The notes under the pieces were generated by a model, which did no database searches, was not told the DNA's origin, and saw only the letters and a program-made list of their open reading frames with translations. From contig NZ_JAJQQS010000002.1 of the NCBI RefSeq assembly GCF_021228125.1, forward strand, positions 682,001 to 746,000: a stretch of DNA of 64,000 bases, written 5' to 3'. A program made the position numbers and the translations under genes. This DNA comes from Streptomyces albireticuli (lineage in GTDB: Bacteria > Actinomycetota > Actinomycetes > Streptomycetales > Streptomycetaceae). This document shows, in pieces, positions 1 through 8,227 of this stretch (its first letter is position 1; every line of letters begins with the position of its first letter).

Positions 1-513
1 GGCGCCCCCGTGCCGGGCCACGACCAGTCCGGTGCGGGCGAAGACGGTCCGCACGCCCGCCTCGGCGGCCGGCGCGGCGGCCTCCTCCCACTCCTGGCAG
101 AGGTCCGCGAGGAACCCCGTGCCGGGCGGGGCGCCCTCGTCGGTCACCCGGTCGCCGGTGTCGCCGTAGACGCCGACAGCGCTGCCGCTCACCAGGACGC
201 GCGGCGGGGTGTCGAGCGAGGCCAGCGCCTCGGCGAGGGCGGCGGTGCCGAGGACGCGGCTGTCGCGGATCTTCTTCTTGTACGCCTCGGTCCAGCGGTG
301 GTCGCCGATGCCGGCGCCGGCGAGGTGGACGACCGCCTCGCAGCCGGTGAGGCCGGCGGTGTCGACCCACTGCCGCTCGGGATCCCAGGAGACCTCGCCG
401 GGGGCGCGGGGCGGGCGGCGGACGAGACGGACGACGTCGTGGCCGTCCTTCTCGAGGTCGCGGGTGAGGGCGGTGCCGATGAGTCCGGAGGAACCGGTGA
501 GGGCGATGCGCAT
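1..513 (-). CDS. TIGR01777-type NAD(P)-dependent epimerase, C-terminus cut by window edge
   Basis: The reading frame begins at ATG 513 and runs off the left edge, giving the first 171 residues. It opens with a Rossmann nucleotide-binding loop, TGSSGLIG at residues 6-13, followed by the VVHLAGAGIGDHRW stretch and the SGSAVGVYGD segment characteristic of the TIGR01777 (YfcH-like) branch of extended short-chain dehydrogenases. Members bind NAD(P) in the cytosol; their substrates are generally unknown. The family is normally about 300 residues, so roughly 130 residues lie outside. The family call is secure; the substrate is not inferable. Confidence 0.85.
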   Translation of the reverse strand, partial: MRIALTGSSGLIGTALTRDLEKDGHDVVRLVRRPPRAPGEVSWDPERQWVDTAGLTGCEAVVHLAGAGIGDHRWTEAYKKKIRDSRVLGTAALAEALASLDTPPRVLVSGSAVGVYGDTGDRVTDEGAPPGTGFLADLCQEWEEAAAPAAEAGVRTVFARTGLVVARHGGA

Positions 514-583
514 GGGGTCATCCTGACGGGGGTGGGGGCGGGGTGGGGTCAGGTGGGGGGCGGGTGGGGGCGGGGGTGCCACT

Positions 584-760
584 GCGCGGGGCTCTTCCCC
601 GGCCCCGCCCCGGACCCCGGTCCTCAAGCTCCCCCGGCTACCGCTGGGAGGTGCCCCCGGACGGGCTGAAAATCAGCCCGTCCGGCGGTTGAGGACACCG
701 CGCGAAGCACGGAAAGGGGGCCCGGGGCTCGCCCCGGTTCGGGAAGCGGCGGGTAGGGGA
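584..760. repeat. Dispersed palindromic intergenic element, copy A
   Basis: This stretch carries the modules seen in several other gaps of the window: a pyrimidine-rich CCCGCCCC arm, a GGACCCCGGTCCTCAA module, then CCGGACGGGCTGA and its reverse complement. It lies between two leftward genes. The same modules recur near 2417, 43801, 51050 and 61274. It is probably a Streptomyces intergenic repeat that also serves as terminator. Confidence 0.7.
657..685 (-). terminator. Hairpin terminator downstream of the DUF4240 gene
   Basis: Arms CCGGACGGGCTGA (657-669) and TCAGCCCGTCCGG (673-685) form a perfect 13-bp stem with an AAA loop. It lies about 85 bases past the stop of the leftward gene and inside the dispersed element. 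No U-tract follows, which is usual in Streptomyces. Confidence 0.65.
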
Positions 761-768
761 CACCCCCG

Positions 769-1287
769 CTACCCCCCGAACCGCTCCCACAGCCGTGGGA
801 ACCGTTCCGCGAGCGCCGCCTCGTCCTCCAGGTCCAGCGGTGTCCCCGAAGGTTCCGGCGGGGGGTTCGGCAGGCCCAGGTCCGGTGTCTCCGCGCCCGT
901 CAGCTGTTCGTAGGCCTCGTCCGCCGCGAAGCCCAGGTCCTCGCCGTCCCCGTCGACCTCGTCGTCGAAGTCCTCCAGGAGCTCGGCCAGCTGGTCCGGG
1001 TCGTGGACCGCGCCTTCGAAGACCTCGCGGCCCTGGCCGATCAGCCAGCACCGGAAGTAGTCGAAGGCGTCGTCGCTCGCGCCGTTGAGCAGCACCGCCG
1101 CGGCGCCCCACAGGTCCCAGAGGTACGCCCGGTTGTAGCGCGCCTCGAAGTGCCGGGCGAAGTCCACCACACGCTCCGGGTCGAGCTGCATCAGCGCCTC
1201 GACCAGCAGATCGGCCTGGTCCTCGGCGTCGCCCTCGGCAGCGTCGCGCGCGCTGTCGACGAGGTCCCAGAACTCCGTCTCGTCCAT
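769..1287 (-). CDS. DUF4240 domain protein
   Basis: A soluble acidic protein of 172 residues. The N-terminal MDETEFWDLVDSAR and the later YLWDLWGAAAVLLNGASDDAFDYFRCWLIGQGRE-type region are the hallmarks of DUF4240, a domain of unknown function common in actinobacteria. No catalytic motif or membrane segment is visible. The start is ambiguous between ATG 1287 and GTG 1290; the clear GGGAGG ribosome site lies 18 bases upstream of the ATG, too far, but is ideally placed for a four-codon reading frame whose TGA overlaps this ATG. Transcribed leftward, alone, with a hairpin after the stop. Confidence 0.8.
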   Translation of the reverse strand: MDETEFWDLVDSARDAAEGDAEDQADLLVEALMQLDPERVVDFARHFEARYNRAYLWDLWGAAAVLLNGASDDAFDYFRCWLIGQGREVFEGAVHDPDQLAELLEDFDDEVDGDGEDLGFAADEAYEQLTGAETPDLGLPNPPPEPSGTPLDLEDEAALAERFPRLWERFGG

Positions 1288-1301
1288 CACGGCACCAGCA
1301 T
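1287..1301 (-). other. Possible four-codon leader ORF overlapping the DUF4240 start
   Basis: ATG CTG GTG CCG TGA runs from 1301 to 1287. It is preceded by GGGAGG at good spacing, and its TGA overlaps the ATG of the DUF4240 gene as TGATG. This arrangement would allow termination-reinitiation coupling. It may equally be chance; there is no conservation evidence here. Confidence 0.25.
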
Positions 1302-1472
1302 CGTGCCTCCCACCTGCCCCCGCACGTGGAGCGGAGCGGATGCCGCCGTCTTGTTACCGGTGCGTCGCCGGAAAGGGATCCGCCGTAAATCCGGACTGCG
1401 GGTGTCAGGTATTCGTGGCAGCGTCGGCCGTGCACCGAACGACGGACGACGAACAGGAATGGGGACAGCGGC

Positions 1473-2405
1473 GTGGACACCACCGCAAGCGCGTACGCAG
1501 GGAAGCTGGCAGGAAAGGTGGCGCTGGTCGCCGGGGCGACCCGGGGCGCGGGCCGGGCCATGGCGGTGGAGCTCGGCGCCGCCGGGGCGACCGTCTACGT
1601 GACCGGCCGGACCACCCGTGCCCGGCGGAGCGAGGTCGGCCGGCCGGAGACCATCGAGGAGACCGCCGAACTGGTCACGGCGGCCGGCGGCACCGGCATC
1701 GCGGTGCCCACCGACCACCTGGAGCGCGAGCAGGTCAAGGCGCTCGTGGAGCGGATCGACCGGGAACAGGGACGGCTCGACGTGCTCGTCAACGACGTCT
1801 GGGGTGGTGATCACCTGATCGAGTTCGACACCAAGGTGTGGGAGGTCGACCTCGACAAGGGGCTGCGGATGCTGCGCCTCTCCGTCGAGACGCACGCCAT
1901 CACCAGCCACTACGCGCTGCCGCTGCTGATCCGGCGGCCCGGGGGACTGGTGGTGGAGGTGACCGACGGAACCGCCGAATTCAACAAGACCTACCGCGAC
2001 AACCTCTTCTTCGACCTGGCCAAGAACGCCCCCATCCGGATGGCCTTCGGCCTCGCCAAGGAGCTGGCGGAGTACGGCGGCACGGCCGTGTCGGTCACAC
2101 CGGGCTTCCTGCGCTCGGAGGAGATGCTCGACCACTTCGGCGTCACGGAGGCCACGTGGCGGGACGCGATCGCGAAGAGCCCGCACTTCGCGATCGCGGA
2201 GTCGCCGCGGTTCCTGGGGCGGGGGGTCGCGAGTCTGGCGGCGGATCCGGAGAAGGGGCGGTGGAGCGGGAAGTCGGTGTCGAGCGGGGAGTTGGCGAAG
2301 GTGTACGACTTTGACGACGCGGACGGGTCTCGGCCGGATTGTTTCGCGTATTTCGCGGACGTGGTGTTCGGGGGGAAGGTGGCGTCGGCGGAGGAGTACC
2401 GGTAG
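1473..2405 (+). CDS. SDR family oxidoreductase with altered active site
   Basis: A 310-residue protein starting at GTG 1473. The glycine-rich cofactor loop AGATRGAGRAM sits near residues 17-27, followed by GRTT typical of NADP-preferring classical short-chain dehydrogenases. The NNAG position reads NDVWGG. In the catalytic YxxxK motif the lysine (K184, codon 2022-2024) is present, but the tyrosine position is F180 (codon TTC 2010-2012) in the sequence FFDLAK. Related enzymes that I recall read FYDLAK, so catalysis may be lost or altered. The gene stands alone between two leftward genes and ends just before a dispersed repeat. Confidence 0.85.
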   Translation: MDTTASAYAGKLAGKVALVAGATRGAGRAMAVELGAAGATVYVTGRTTRARRSEVGRPETIEETAELVTAAGGTGIAVPTDHLEREQVKALVERIDREQGRLDVLVNDVWGGDHLIEFDTKVWEVDLDKGLRMLRLSVETHAITSHYALPLLIRRPGGLVVEVTDGTAEFNKTYRDNLFFDLAKNAPIRMAFGLAKELAEYGGTAVSVTPGFLRSEEMLDHFGVTEATWRDAIAKSPHFAIAESPRFLGRGVASLAADPEKGRWSGKSVSSGELAKVYDFDDADGSRPDCFAYFADVVFGGKVASAEEYR

Positions 2406-2416
2406 GGGTGCGGGTG

Positions 2417-2580
2417 GGTGGGGTGCCGCTGCGCGGGGCCTTGTCCCCTACCCGCCCCTTCCCGAAACCGGGGGCTTCGCCCCCGGGCCCCCTTTTCCGC
2501 GCTCCGCACGGTGGCCTCAAACGCCGGCCGGGCTGAATTCGCCCGGTTTCGGGAAGGGGCGGGGCTGGGGACGAAGCCCC
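2417..2580. repeat. Dispersed palindromic intergenic element, copy B
   Basis: It contains CCGCCCCTTCCCGAAACCGG and, near the other end, its inverse CCGGTTTCGGGAAGGGGCGG, so the whole element folds into a long imperfect stem. Between the arms are the hairpin GGGGGCTTCGCCCCC and the CCTCAAACGCCGG module shared with the other copies. It fills the gap between the convergent SDR gene and WYL regulator. Confidence 0.75.
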
Positions 2581-2582
2581 CC

Positions 2583-3548
2583 TCACCCGTACAGCTCCAC
2601 CCCCCTCGCCGCCGCCTCCGCGAACCGCTCCCGCAGTTCCGGAGGTTCCAGCACCTCCCCCTCCGGGCCGAGGGCCAGCAGCTGGGCGTAGGCCACCTCC
2701 AGCGTCTCCACCGGCAGGGTGACGGTGATCCGGCCCCGGTCGTCCGGCGGGCCCGCGGCCTCCAGGGCCTCGTGGGCCGCCGTGCGGTCGGTGATGTGCG
2801 GCAGCCGGTGGGCGCCCGCCGGGGTCAGGCGCAGGACGGCGCTCTCCCGCAGGATCGACCGGGCGAACTCCGCCGCGCGGCGTTCCCAGAAGGCCGGCAG
2901 GTCGAACTCCTCCGCGCGGGGGAAACGGTCCGCCCGTACGGTCACCGCCGTGAAGCGGTCCACCCGGTAGACCCGGAAGTCGCCGTCCGCGCGGGCCGCG
3001 AGATACCAGACGCCTCCCTTCAGGACCAGCCCGTACGGCTCCAGGTCGCGCTCCACCTCCGTGTCCCGCCGGGAGTAGCGGGCCGTGAGCCGGCGGTCGT
3101 CCCAGACGGCGTCGGCCACGGCCGGCAGCAGCTCGGGCGGGTCGGCGGGCTGCCACCAGCCCGGCGCGTCCAGGTGGAAGCGCTGCGCGGCGCTCGTGGA
3201 GGCGTCGCCCAGCTCGGGCGTCAGGGCCGCGGAGACCTTGAGCCGGGCGGCGGAGGCGGCGTCGGCCAGGCCCATGTCGCGCAGGGCGGTGGGCACGCCG
3301 GAGAGGAAGAGGGCCTCCGCCTCGGTACGGCCGAGGCCGGTGAGACGGGTGCGGTAGCCGCCGACGAGGCGGTAGCCGCCGGAGCGGCCGCGGTCGGCGT
3401 AGACGGGGATGCCCGCCTCGGACAGGGCGAGGACGTCCCGGGCGATCGTGCGCTCGGAGACTTCCAGCTGCCGCGCCAGTTCGGACCCCGTCATCGAGGA
3501 ACGCGACTGGAGCAACAGCACCAATGTGATCAGCCGGGCTGCGCGCAT
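2583..3548 (-). CDS. WYL-domain transcriptional regulator (DeoR-type HTH)
   Basis: A 321-residue cytosolic regulator beginning at ATG 3548 (MRAARLITLVLLLQ). Residues 1-60 form a winged helix-turn-helix: MTGSELARQLEVSERTIARD contains the recognition helix, followed by the GRSGGYRL wing. A WYL domain occupies roughly residues 130-235 (GLVLKGGVWYLAARADGDFRVYRVDRF), and a C-terminal WCX extension ends the protein. WYL regulators sense ligands, often nucleic acid or nucleotide derived, but the ligand here is unknown. The frame is open upstream of 3548, but that extension is arginine/proline-rich and looks non-coding. The gap upstream contains a perfect inverted repeat at 3808-3824, a possible operator. 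Confidence 0.88.
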   Translation of the reverse strand: MRAARLITLVLLLQSRSSMTGSELARQLEVSERTIARDVLALSEAGIPVYADRGRSGGYRLVGGYRTRLTGLGRTEAEALFLSGVPTALRDMGLADAASAARLKVSAALTPELGDASTSAAQRFHLDAPGWWQPADPPELLPAVADAVWDDRRLTARYSRRDTEVERDLEPYGLVLKGGVWYLAARADGDFRVYRVDRFTAVTVRADRFPRAEEFDLPAFWERRAAEFARSILRESAVLRLTPAGAHRLPHITDRTAAHEALEAAGPPDDRGRITVTLPVETLEVAYAQLLALGPEGEVLEPPELRERFAEAAARGVELYG

Positions 3549-3893
3549 GGGTCCATCATGCCCACCGCGACAGGGGGTTCGTCGCCGCGTGCGGGCAGGG
3601 AAGAGCGCGGGCCGTGCCCGGAACAGGGCGGCCCGCCGTGCCGACGGCCCCGGATTGACCGGTCCGGGACGCCGGGGCCGGAGACGACAGGACCCGTGCG
3701 CCGAGCCAGGGCATGGGAGACGCACGGATTCCTGTTGTCATCCTCAGAGCCGCGCCACATCACAGGACAGGGCGTGCGGGTACGGCTCGGGAGAGACCAT
3801 ACGCCCCTGATCGATGATCGATCAATATCGGACGGATCGCCGCCTGGTCACGATTCCGACCACCCACCGGCCGGATCCCCGGCCGGACCCCGC
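3549..3893. other. 345-bp gap between the GntR and WYL genes
   Basis: No gene is supported here. It is less GC-rich than its surroundings and should hold the promoter of the leftward WYL gene. The only distinct element is the inverted repeat at 3808-3824, annotated separately. Confidence 0.5.
3808..3824. promoter_or_regulatory. Perfect inverted repeat, candidate operator
   Basis: TGATCGAT, one G, then ATCGATCA: a perfect 8-bp inverted repeat with a 1-base centre in an unusually AT-rich patch. It lies about 260 bp upstream of the WYL regulator start and 70 bp beyond the stop of the GntR gene. Two HTH-regulator genes flank it, so an operator is more likely than a terminator (short stem, AT-rich), but which protein would bind is unknown. 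Confidence 0.4.
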
Positions 3894-4517
3894 TCAGACC
3901 TGTGGGGCGCAGCTCAGCACATGGGTCTTCAGCAGCTCGCCGATGTGCGGATCGCGCCGCCGGAAGGCCGCGACGATCGCCGCGTGGTCGTCCGCGTGGG
4001 CGCGCGGCTCCGGGCTGAGCCAGCGGATCGACAGCGTCGTCCATACCTCGATGCCCAGCGACTCCCAGGTGTGCAGCAGGACGGAGTTGCCCGCGGCCTT
4101 GACGATCTCGCGGTGGAAGGCGACCGTGTGCCGCACCTGCGCCTCCCCGTCGCCGGCCCGGTCCGCCCCGTAGAGCGCGGAGACCTCCGGCTCCAGCGCC
4201 GAGGCGTCCTCGGCCAGGGCGTCCGCGGCCAGCTCGGCGGCCACCTGCTCCAGGCCCGCCCGTACGGGGTAGCTCTCCTTGAGGTCGGTGGCGCTCAGCT
4301 CACGCACCCGGACGCCCTTGTTGGGCGCCGACTCGATCAGCCGCAGCGACTCCAGCTCGCGCAGCGCCTCCCGGACCGGTGTCTGGCTGACGGCCAGCTC
4401 CGCGGCGATCCGCCGCTCCACGATCCGCTCGCCCGGCTGCCAGCGTCCGCCCACGATCCCCTCCAGGATGTGCTCGCGGATCTGTTCGCGCAGCGAGTGC
4501 ACGACGGGTGCGGCCAT
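3894..4517 (-). CDS. GntR family transcriptional regulator, FCD (FadR) subfamily
   Basis: A 207-residue regulator. Residues 1-70 are a GntR winged helix (LREQIREHILEG, ERIVERRIAAELAVSQTPVREALRELESLRLI). The rest is an all-helical FCD effector domain; HREIVKAAGNSVLL and a histidine in HADDHAAIVAAF fit the usual metal- and carboxylate-binding site of the subfamily. Such proteins respond to small organic acids. It lies immediately downstream of sucB and is separated from it by a strong terminator, so it is probably transcribed from its own promoter, but position suggests control of central carbon metabolism. Confidence 0.9.
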   Translation of the reverse strand: MAAPVVHSLREQIREHILEGIVGGRWQPGERIVERRIAAELAVSQTPVREALRELESLRLIESAPNKGVRVRELSATDLKESYPVRAGLEQVAAELAADALAEDASALEPEVSALYGADRAGDGEAQVRHTVAFHREIVKAAGNSVLLHTWESLGIEVWTTLSIRWLSPEPRAHADDHAAIVAAFRRRDPHIGELLKTHVLSCAPQV

Positions 4518-4607
4518 GGGTGCTCCTTAGCGGGCAGCGGGGATCGGACGTCATTATTCCCCGGCCGTACCGACGCCCCGGTCGCGGTACCGGCCCGGGG
4601 CGCGCGA

Positions 4608-4656
4608 AAGGGCGCGGCCCCGGCCCGTACGGATACGGGACCGGGGCCGCGCCCTT
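4608..4656 (-). terminator. Strong hairpin terminator after sucB
   Basis: Outer arms AAGGGCGCGGCCCCGG (4608-4623) and CCGGGGCCGCGCCCTT (4641-4656) pair perfectly over 16 bp. Inside, CCCGTA pairs with TACGGG around a CGGA loop, leaving a single bulged A. The total is 22 bp. It sits between sucB and the GntR gene, both leftward. Confidence 0.85.
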
Positions 4657-4687
4657 CACGGCGTGCCGCTCAAGGGGGAGCCGGGGC

Positions 4688-6478
4688 TCAGAGACCGATC
4701 TCGGCCTCGAACTCGGCGGCCTCCAGGAGCTGCTTGACCGTCGTCAGGTAGCGGGCGGCGTCGGCGCCGTCCACCAGACGGTGGTCGTACGACAGGGCCA
4801 GGTAGGTCATGTCGCGGATGGCGATGGTCTCGCCCAGCTCCGGGTGGTTGATGACCACCGGGCGCTTGACGGTGGCACCGATGCCCAGGATGCCGACCTG
4901 GTTCGGCGGCACGATGACCGTGTCGAACAGCGCACCGCGCGAGCCGGTGTTGCTGATCGTGAAGGTCGCGCCCGACATGTCGTCCGGGCTGATCTTGTTG
5001 GTGCGGACCTTGCCGGCCAGCTCCGCCGTCTTCTTGGCGATGCCCGCGATGTTGAGGTCGCCCGCGCCCTTGATGACCGGGGTCATCAGGCCCTTCTCGG
5101 CGTCCACCGCGATGCCGACGTTCTCGACGTCGTGGTACGTGATCGTGCCCTCGTCGTCGTTGATCCGGGCGTTGACGACCGGGTGGGCCTTCAGCGCCTG
5201 GACGGCGGCCTTGACGAAGAACGGCATCGGGGACAGCTTGACGCCCTCACGGGCGGCGAAGGCGTCCTTGGCCTTGTTGCGCATCCGCATGATCTTGGTG
5301 ATGTCCACCTCGACCACGGAGGTCAGCTGCGCCTGGCCGTGCAGGGCCTTCATCATGTTCTCGCCGATGACCTTGCGCATGCGGGTCATCTTGACCGTCT
5401 GGCCACGCAGCGGCGACGCCTCGACGGCGGCGGCCTTCGGGGCAGCGGCGGCGGGCACGGCGGCCGGGGCCGGCGCGACCTGCTTGGCGGCCTCGGCGGC
5501 GGCGATGACGTCCTGCTTGCGGATGCGGCCACCCACACCGGTGCCCTGGACGGTCGCCAGGTTCACGGCGTTCTCGGCGGCGAGCTTGCGCACCAGCGGC
5601 GTGACGTACGCGCCGTCGTTCGCGGCGGCGACGGCCGGGGCGGCCGGAGCCGGAGCGGCGACCGGGGCCGGGGCGACCGGGGCGGCGGCGGGAGCCGGAG
5701 CCGGGGTGGCGACCGGAGCCGGAGCGGCCGGAGCGGCGGCCGGGGCCGGGGTGGCGACCGGAGCCGGGGCGGCGGCGGGAGCCGGGGCCGGGGCGGTGAC
5801 CGGGGCCGGAGCCTCGGCCGGGGCGGCCGGAGCCGGGGCGGCACCGGCGGCACCGATGACGGCGAGCTTGGCGCCGACCTCGGCCGTCTCGTCCTCGCCG
5901 ACCACGATCTGCAGCAGCACACCGGAGACCGGGGCCGGGATCTCGGTGTCGACCTTGTCGGTGGAGACCTCGAGCAGCGGCTCGTCGGCCTCGACGGACT
6001 CGCCGACCTCCTTGAGCCAGCGGGTCACGGTGCCCTCGGTGACCGACTCGCCCAGCGCGGGCAGCACGACGTCGGTGCCGGAGGCCTCACCGGCCGGGGC
6101 GGCGGGCGCCTCGGCGACGGGGGCGGGAGCGGCGGGCGCCTCGGCGACCGGAGCCTCGGCCACGGGGGCCTCGGCCGGAGCCGCGGGGGCCTCGGCGGCG
6201 GCCGGGGCCTCGGCGGTGACAGCCTCGGCCGGGGCGCCGGAGCCGTCGTCGATGATGGCCAGCTCGGCGCCGACCTCGACCGTCTCGTCCTCGGCGACCT
6301 TGATGGAGGCCAGGATGCCGGACGCGGGGGCCGGGATCTCGGTGTCGACCTTGTCGGTGGAGACCTCGAGCAGCGGCTCGTCGGCCTCGACACGCTCACC
6401 CTCGGCCTTCAGCCAACGGGTGACGGTGCCCTCGGACACGCTCTCGCCGAGCGCCGGCAGTGTTACGGAAACCGCCAT
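4688..6478 (-). CDS. sucB: Dihydrolipoamide acyltransferase (E2) with two lipoyl domains
   Basis: E2 core of the 2-oxoacid dehydrogenase complexes, 596 residues. Two lipoyl domains carry the lipoylated lysine in STDKVDTE at K43 and K175. They are joined by long Ala/Pro/Glu linkers, followed by an E3-binding domain ([16 protein letters not shown] to RIRKQDV, roughly residues 300-345). The acyltransferase domain ends with [16 protein letters not shown], whose H566 and D570 are catalytic. In actinobacteria this E2 is often shared between pyruvate and 2-oxoglutarate dehydrogenase. The two lipoyl regions share a 65-bp identical DNA block (5931-5995 and 6327-6391). It is downstream of and co-directional with lpdA, separated by 48 bases. 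Confidence 0.96.
   Translation of the reverse strand: MAVSVTLPALGESVSEGTVTRWLKAEGERVEADEPLLEVSTDKVDTEIPAPASGILASIKVAEDETVEVGAELAIIDDGSGAPAEAVTAEAPAAAEAPAAPAEAPVAEAPVAEAPAAPAPVAEAPAAPAGEASGTDVVLPALGESVTEGTVTRWLKEVGESVEADEPLLEVSTDKVDTEIPAPVSGVLLQIVVGEDETAEVGAKLAVIGAAGAAPAPAAPAEAPAPVTAPAPAPAAAPAPVATPAPAAAPAAPAPVATPAPAPAAAPVAPAPVAAPAPAAPAVAAANDGAYVTPLVRKLAAENAVNLATVQGTGVGGRIRKQDVIAAAEAAKQVAPAPAAVPAAAAPKAAAVEASPLRGQTVKMTRMRKVIGENMMKALHGQAQLTSVVEVDITKIMRMRNKAKDAFAAREGVKLSPMPFFVKAAVQALKAHPVVNARINDDEGTITYHDVENVGIAVDAEKGLMTPVIKGAGDLNIAGIAKKTAELAGKVRTNKISPDDMSGATFTISNTGSRGALFDTVIVPPNQVGILGIGATVKRPVVINHPELGETIAIRDMTYLALSYDHRLVDGADAARYLTTVKQLLEAAEFEAEIGL
5931..6391. repeat. 65-bp perfect direct repeat inside sucB (5931-5995 and 6327-6391)
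   Basis: The segments encoding the lipoyl-lysine region of domains 1 and 2 are identical over 65 bases, 396 bases apart, exactly 132 codons. Flanking lipoyl sequence is similar but not identical, suggesting recent duplication or ongoing gene conversion. Confidence 0.85.
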
Positions 6479-6526
6479 GGTTGCGGTTGCTCCTTACGAG
6501 TAGTGCGGATGGTGGTGCGCTCGGGA

Positions 6527-7915
6527 CTAGTCGTGCGCGTGCAGCGGCTTGCCGGCCAGGGCCAGGTGGGCCTCGCCGAGAGCCTCGTTCTGCGTGGGGT
6601 GCGCGTGGATGAGCTGCGCGACCTCGGCCGGCAGCGCTTCCCAGTTGTAGACCAGCTGGGCTTCGCCGACCTGCTCACCCATACGGTCACCGACCATGTG
6701 GACGCCGACGACGGCACCGTCCTTGACCTGGACGAGCTTGATCTCGCCCGCGGTCTTGAGGATCTTGCTCTTGCCGTTGCCGGCGAGGTTGTACTTCAGG
6801 GCGACGACCTTGTCCGCGCCGTAGATCTCCTTGGCCTTGGCCTCGGAGATGCCCACGGAGGCGACCTCGGGGTGGCAGTACGTCACCCGGGGCACACCGT
6901 CGTAGTCGATCGGCACGGGCTTGAGGCCGGCCAGTCGCTCCGCCACCAGGATGCCCTCGGCGAAGCCGACGTGCGCGAGCTGGAGGGTGGGGACGAGGTC
7001 ACCGACGGCTGAGATGGTCGGCACGTTGGTCTGCATGTACTCGTCGACCAGGACGTAGCCGCGGTCCATCGCGACGCCCTGCTCCTCGTAGCCCAGGCCC
7101 TGGGAGACCGGGCCGCGGCCGATGGCGACGAGCAGGATCTCGGCCTCGAACTCCTTGCCGTCGGCCAGGGTGACCTTGACGCCGTCGGTGGTGTACTCCG
7201 CCTTCTGGAAGAAGGTGCCGAGGTTGAACTTGATGCCACGCTTGCGGAAGGCGCGCTCCAGCAGCTTGGAGCTGTTCTCGTCCTCGACGGGGACGAGGTG
7301 CTTGAGGCCCTCGACGATGGTGACGTCGGTCCCGAAGGACTTCCAGGCGGAGGCGAACTCGACGCCGATGACGCCGCCGCCCAGCACGATCGCGGACTTC
7401 GGGACGCGGTCGAGCGTCAGCGCGTGGTCCGAGGAGATGATGCGGTTGCCGTCGATCTCCAGGCCCGGCAGCGACTTCGGCACGGAGCCGGTCGCCAGCA
7501 GGATGTGGCGGCCCTGGATACGCCGGCCGTTCACGTCCACGGAGGTCGGGGAGGACAGGCGGCCCTCGCCCTCGATGTAGGTCACCTTGCGGGAGGCGAC
7601 CAGACCCTGCAGGCCCTTGTACAGGCCGGCGATCACGTCGTCCTTGTACTTGTGGACGCCCGCGATGTCGATGCCCTCGAAGGTGGCCTTGACACCGAAC
7701 TGCGCGGCCTCGCGAGCCTGGTCGGCGATCTCACCGGCGTGCAGCAGCGCCTTGGTGGGGATGCAGCCGTTGTGCAGGCAGGTGCCCCCGAGCTTGTTCT
7801 TCTCGATCAGAGCGACGTCCAGACCCAGCTGCGCTCCGCGCAGGGCAGCGGCGTAACCGCCGCTACCGCCTCCGAGGATCACTAGGTCGAAAACGGTGCT
7901 GGCGTCGTTCGCCAC
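6527..7915 (-). CDS. lpdA: Dihydrolipoyl dehydrogenase (E3)
   Basis: A 462-residue FAD-dependent E3 that reoxidises dihydrolipoamide with NAD. An FAD-binding loop ILGGGSGGYAAALRGAQLG lies near residues 13-31. The redox-active disulfide is C46 and C51 in GGTCLHNGCIPTK, an NAD-binding loop GGGVIGVEFASAW lies mid-protein, and HAHPTQNE near the C-terminus supplies the active-site base. GTG 7915 is chosen because GGAGG lies 7 bases upstream; the frame is open further but without a ribosome site. It is the partner of the adjacent sucB product and likely cotranscribed with it. Confidence 0.96.
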   Translation of the reverse strand: MANDASTVFDLVILGGGSGGYAAALRGAQLGLDVALIEKNKLGGTCLHNGCIPTKALLHAGEIADQAREAAQFGVKATFEGIDIAGVHKYKDDVIAGLYKGLQGLVASRKVTYIEGEGRLSSPTSVDVNGRRIQGRHILLATGSVPKSLPGLEIDGNRIISSDHALTLDRVPKSAIVLGGGVIGVEFASAWKSFGTDVTIVEGLKHLVPVEDENSSKLLERAFRKRGIKFNLGTFFQKAEYTTDGVKVTLADGKEFEAEILLVAIGRGPVSQGLGYEEQGVAMDRGYVLVDEYMQTNVPTISAVGDLVPTLQLAHVGFAEGILVAERLAGLKPVPIDYDGVPRVTYCHPEVASVGISEAKAKEIYGADKVVALKYNLAGNGKSKILKTAGEIKLVQVKDGAVVGVHMVGDRMGEQVGEAQLVYNWEALPAEVAQLIHAHPTQNEALGEAHLALAGKPLHAHD

Positions 7916-8227
7916 GTCACGTCCTCCATGCATGGAATACGCCGGAGCCGGTCGCGGGCGACCGGGCGGCGGCTGTTGTTCGGCCGCTGTTACTTCGGCC
8001 CTGGGTCAGTGGGGCCCTGTCCTGCCGAGACAACATCTTCGCACTTGTTGACGGACGGCGGGACGCCGGGCCGGGCTGTGAGGCGACTGATGCGTCACCT
8101 TCACGGGTTACTCACGCGTAGGACGCGCTCGATTTCGTTAAGGGCGAACGTCCGCGAGGTGACCCCGGGCGAAACACCCGGGGTCACCCCAAATCGTACG
8201 GACCGTGCGGCCCGGCCGGGGCGGGGC
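7916..8227. other. 312-bp gap between pepA and lpdA
   Basis: No gene is supported. It contains the pepA terminator hairpin at 8158-8188 and must contain the leftward lpdA-sucB promoter in the part from 7916 to about 8150. I could not pick a convincing -35/-10 pair. Confidence 0.5.
8158..8188 (-). terminator. Hairpin terminator after pepA
   Basis: GGTGACCCCGGG (8158-8169) pairs perfectly with CCCGGGGTCACC (8177-8188) around the loop CGAAACA. It sits 40 bases past the pepA stop on the leftward strand. Confidence 0.8.

Noticed and set aside
2418..7012. Very long rightward open frames (over 700 codons) opposite the WYL, GntR, sucB and lpdA genes
   Set aside because: They are antisense shadows of high-GC coding DNA. 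Their translations are rich in Arg, Gly, Ala and His, have no domain, and the leftward genes are unmistakable.
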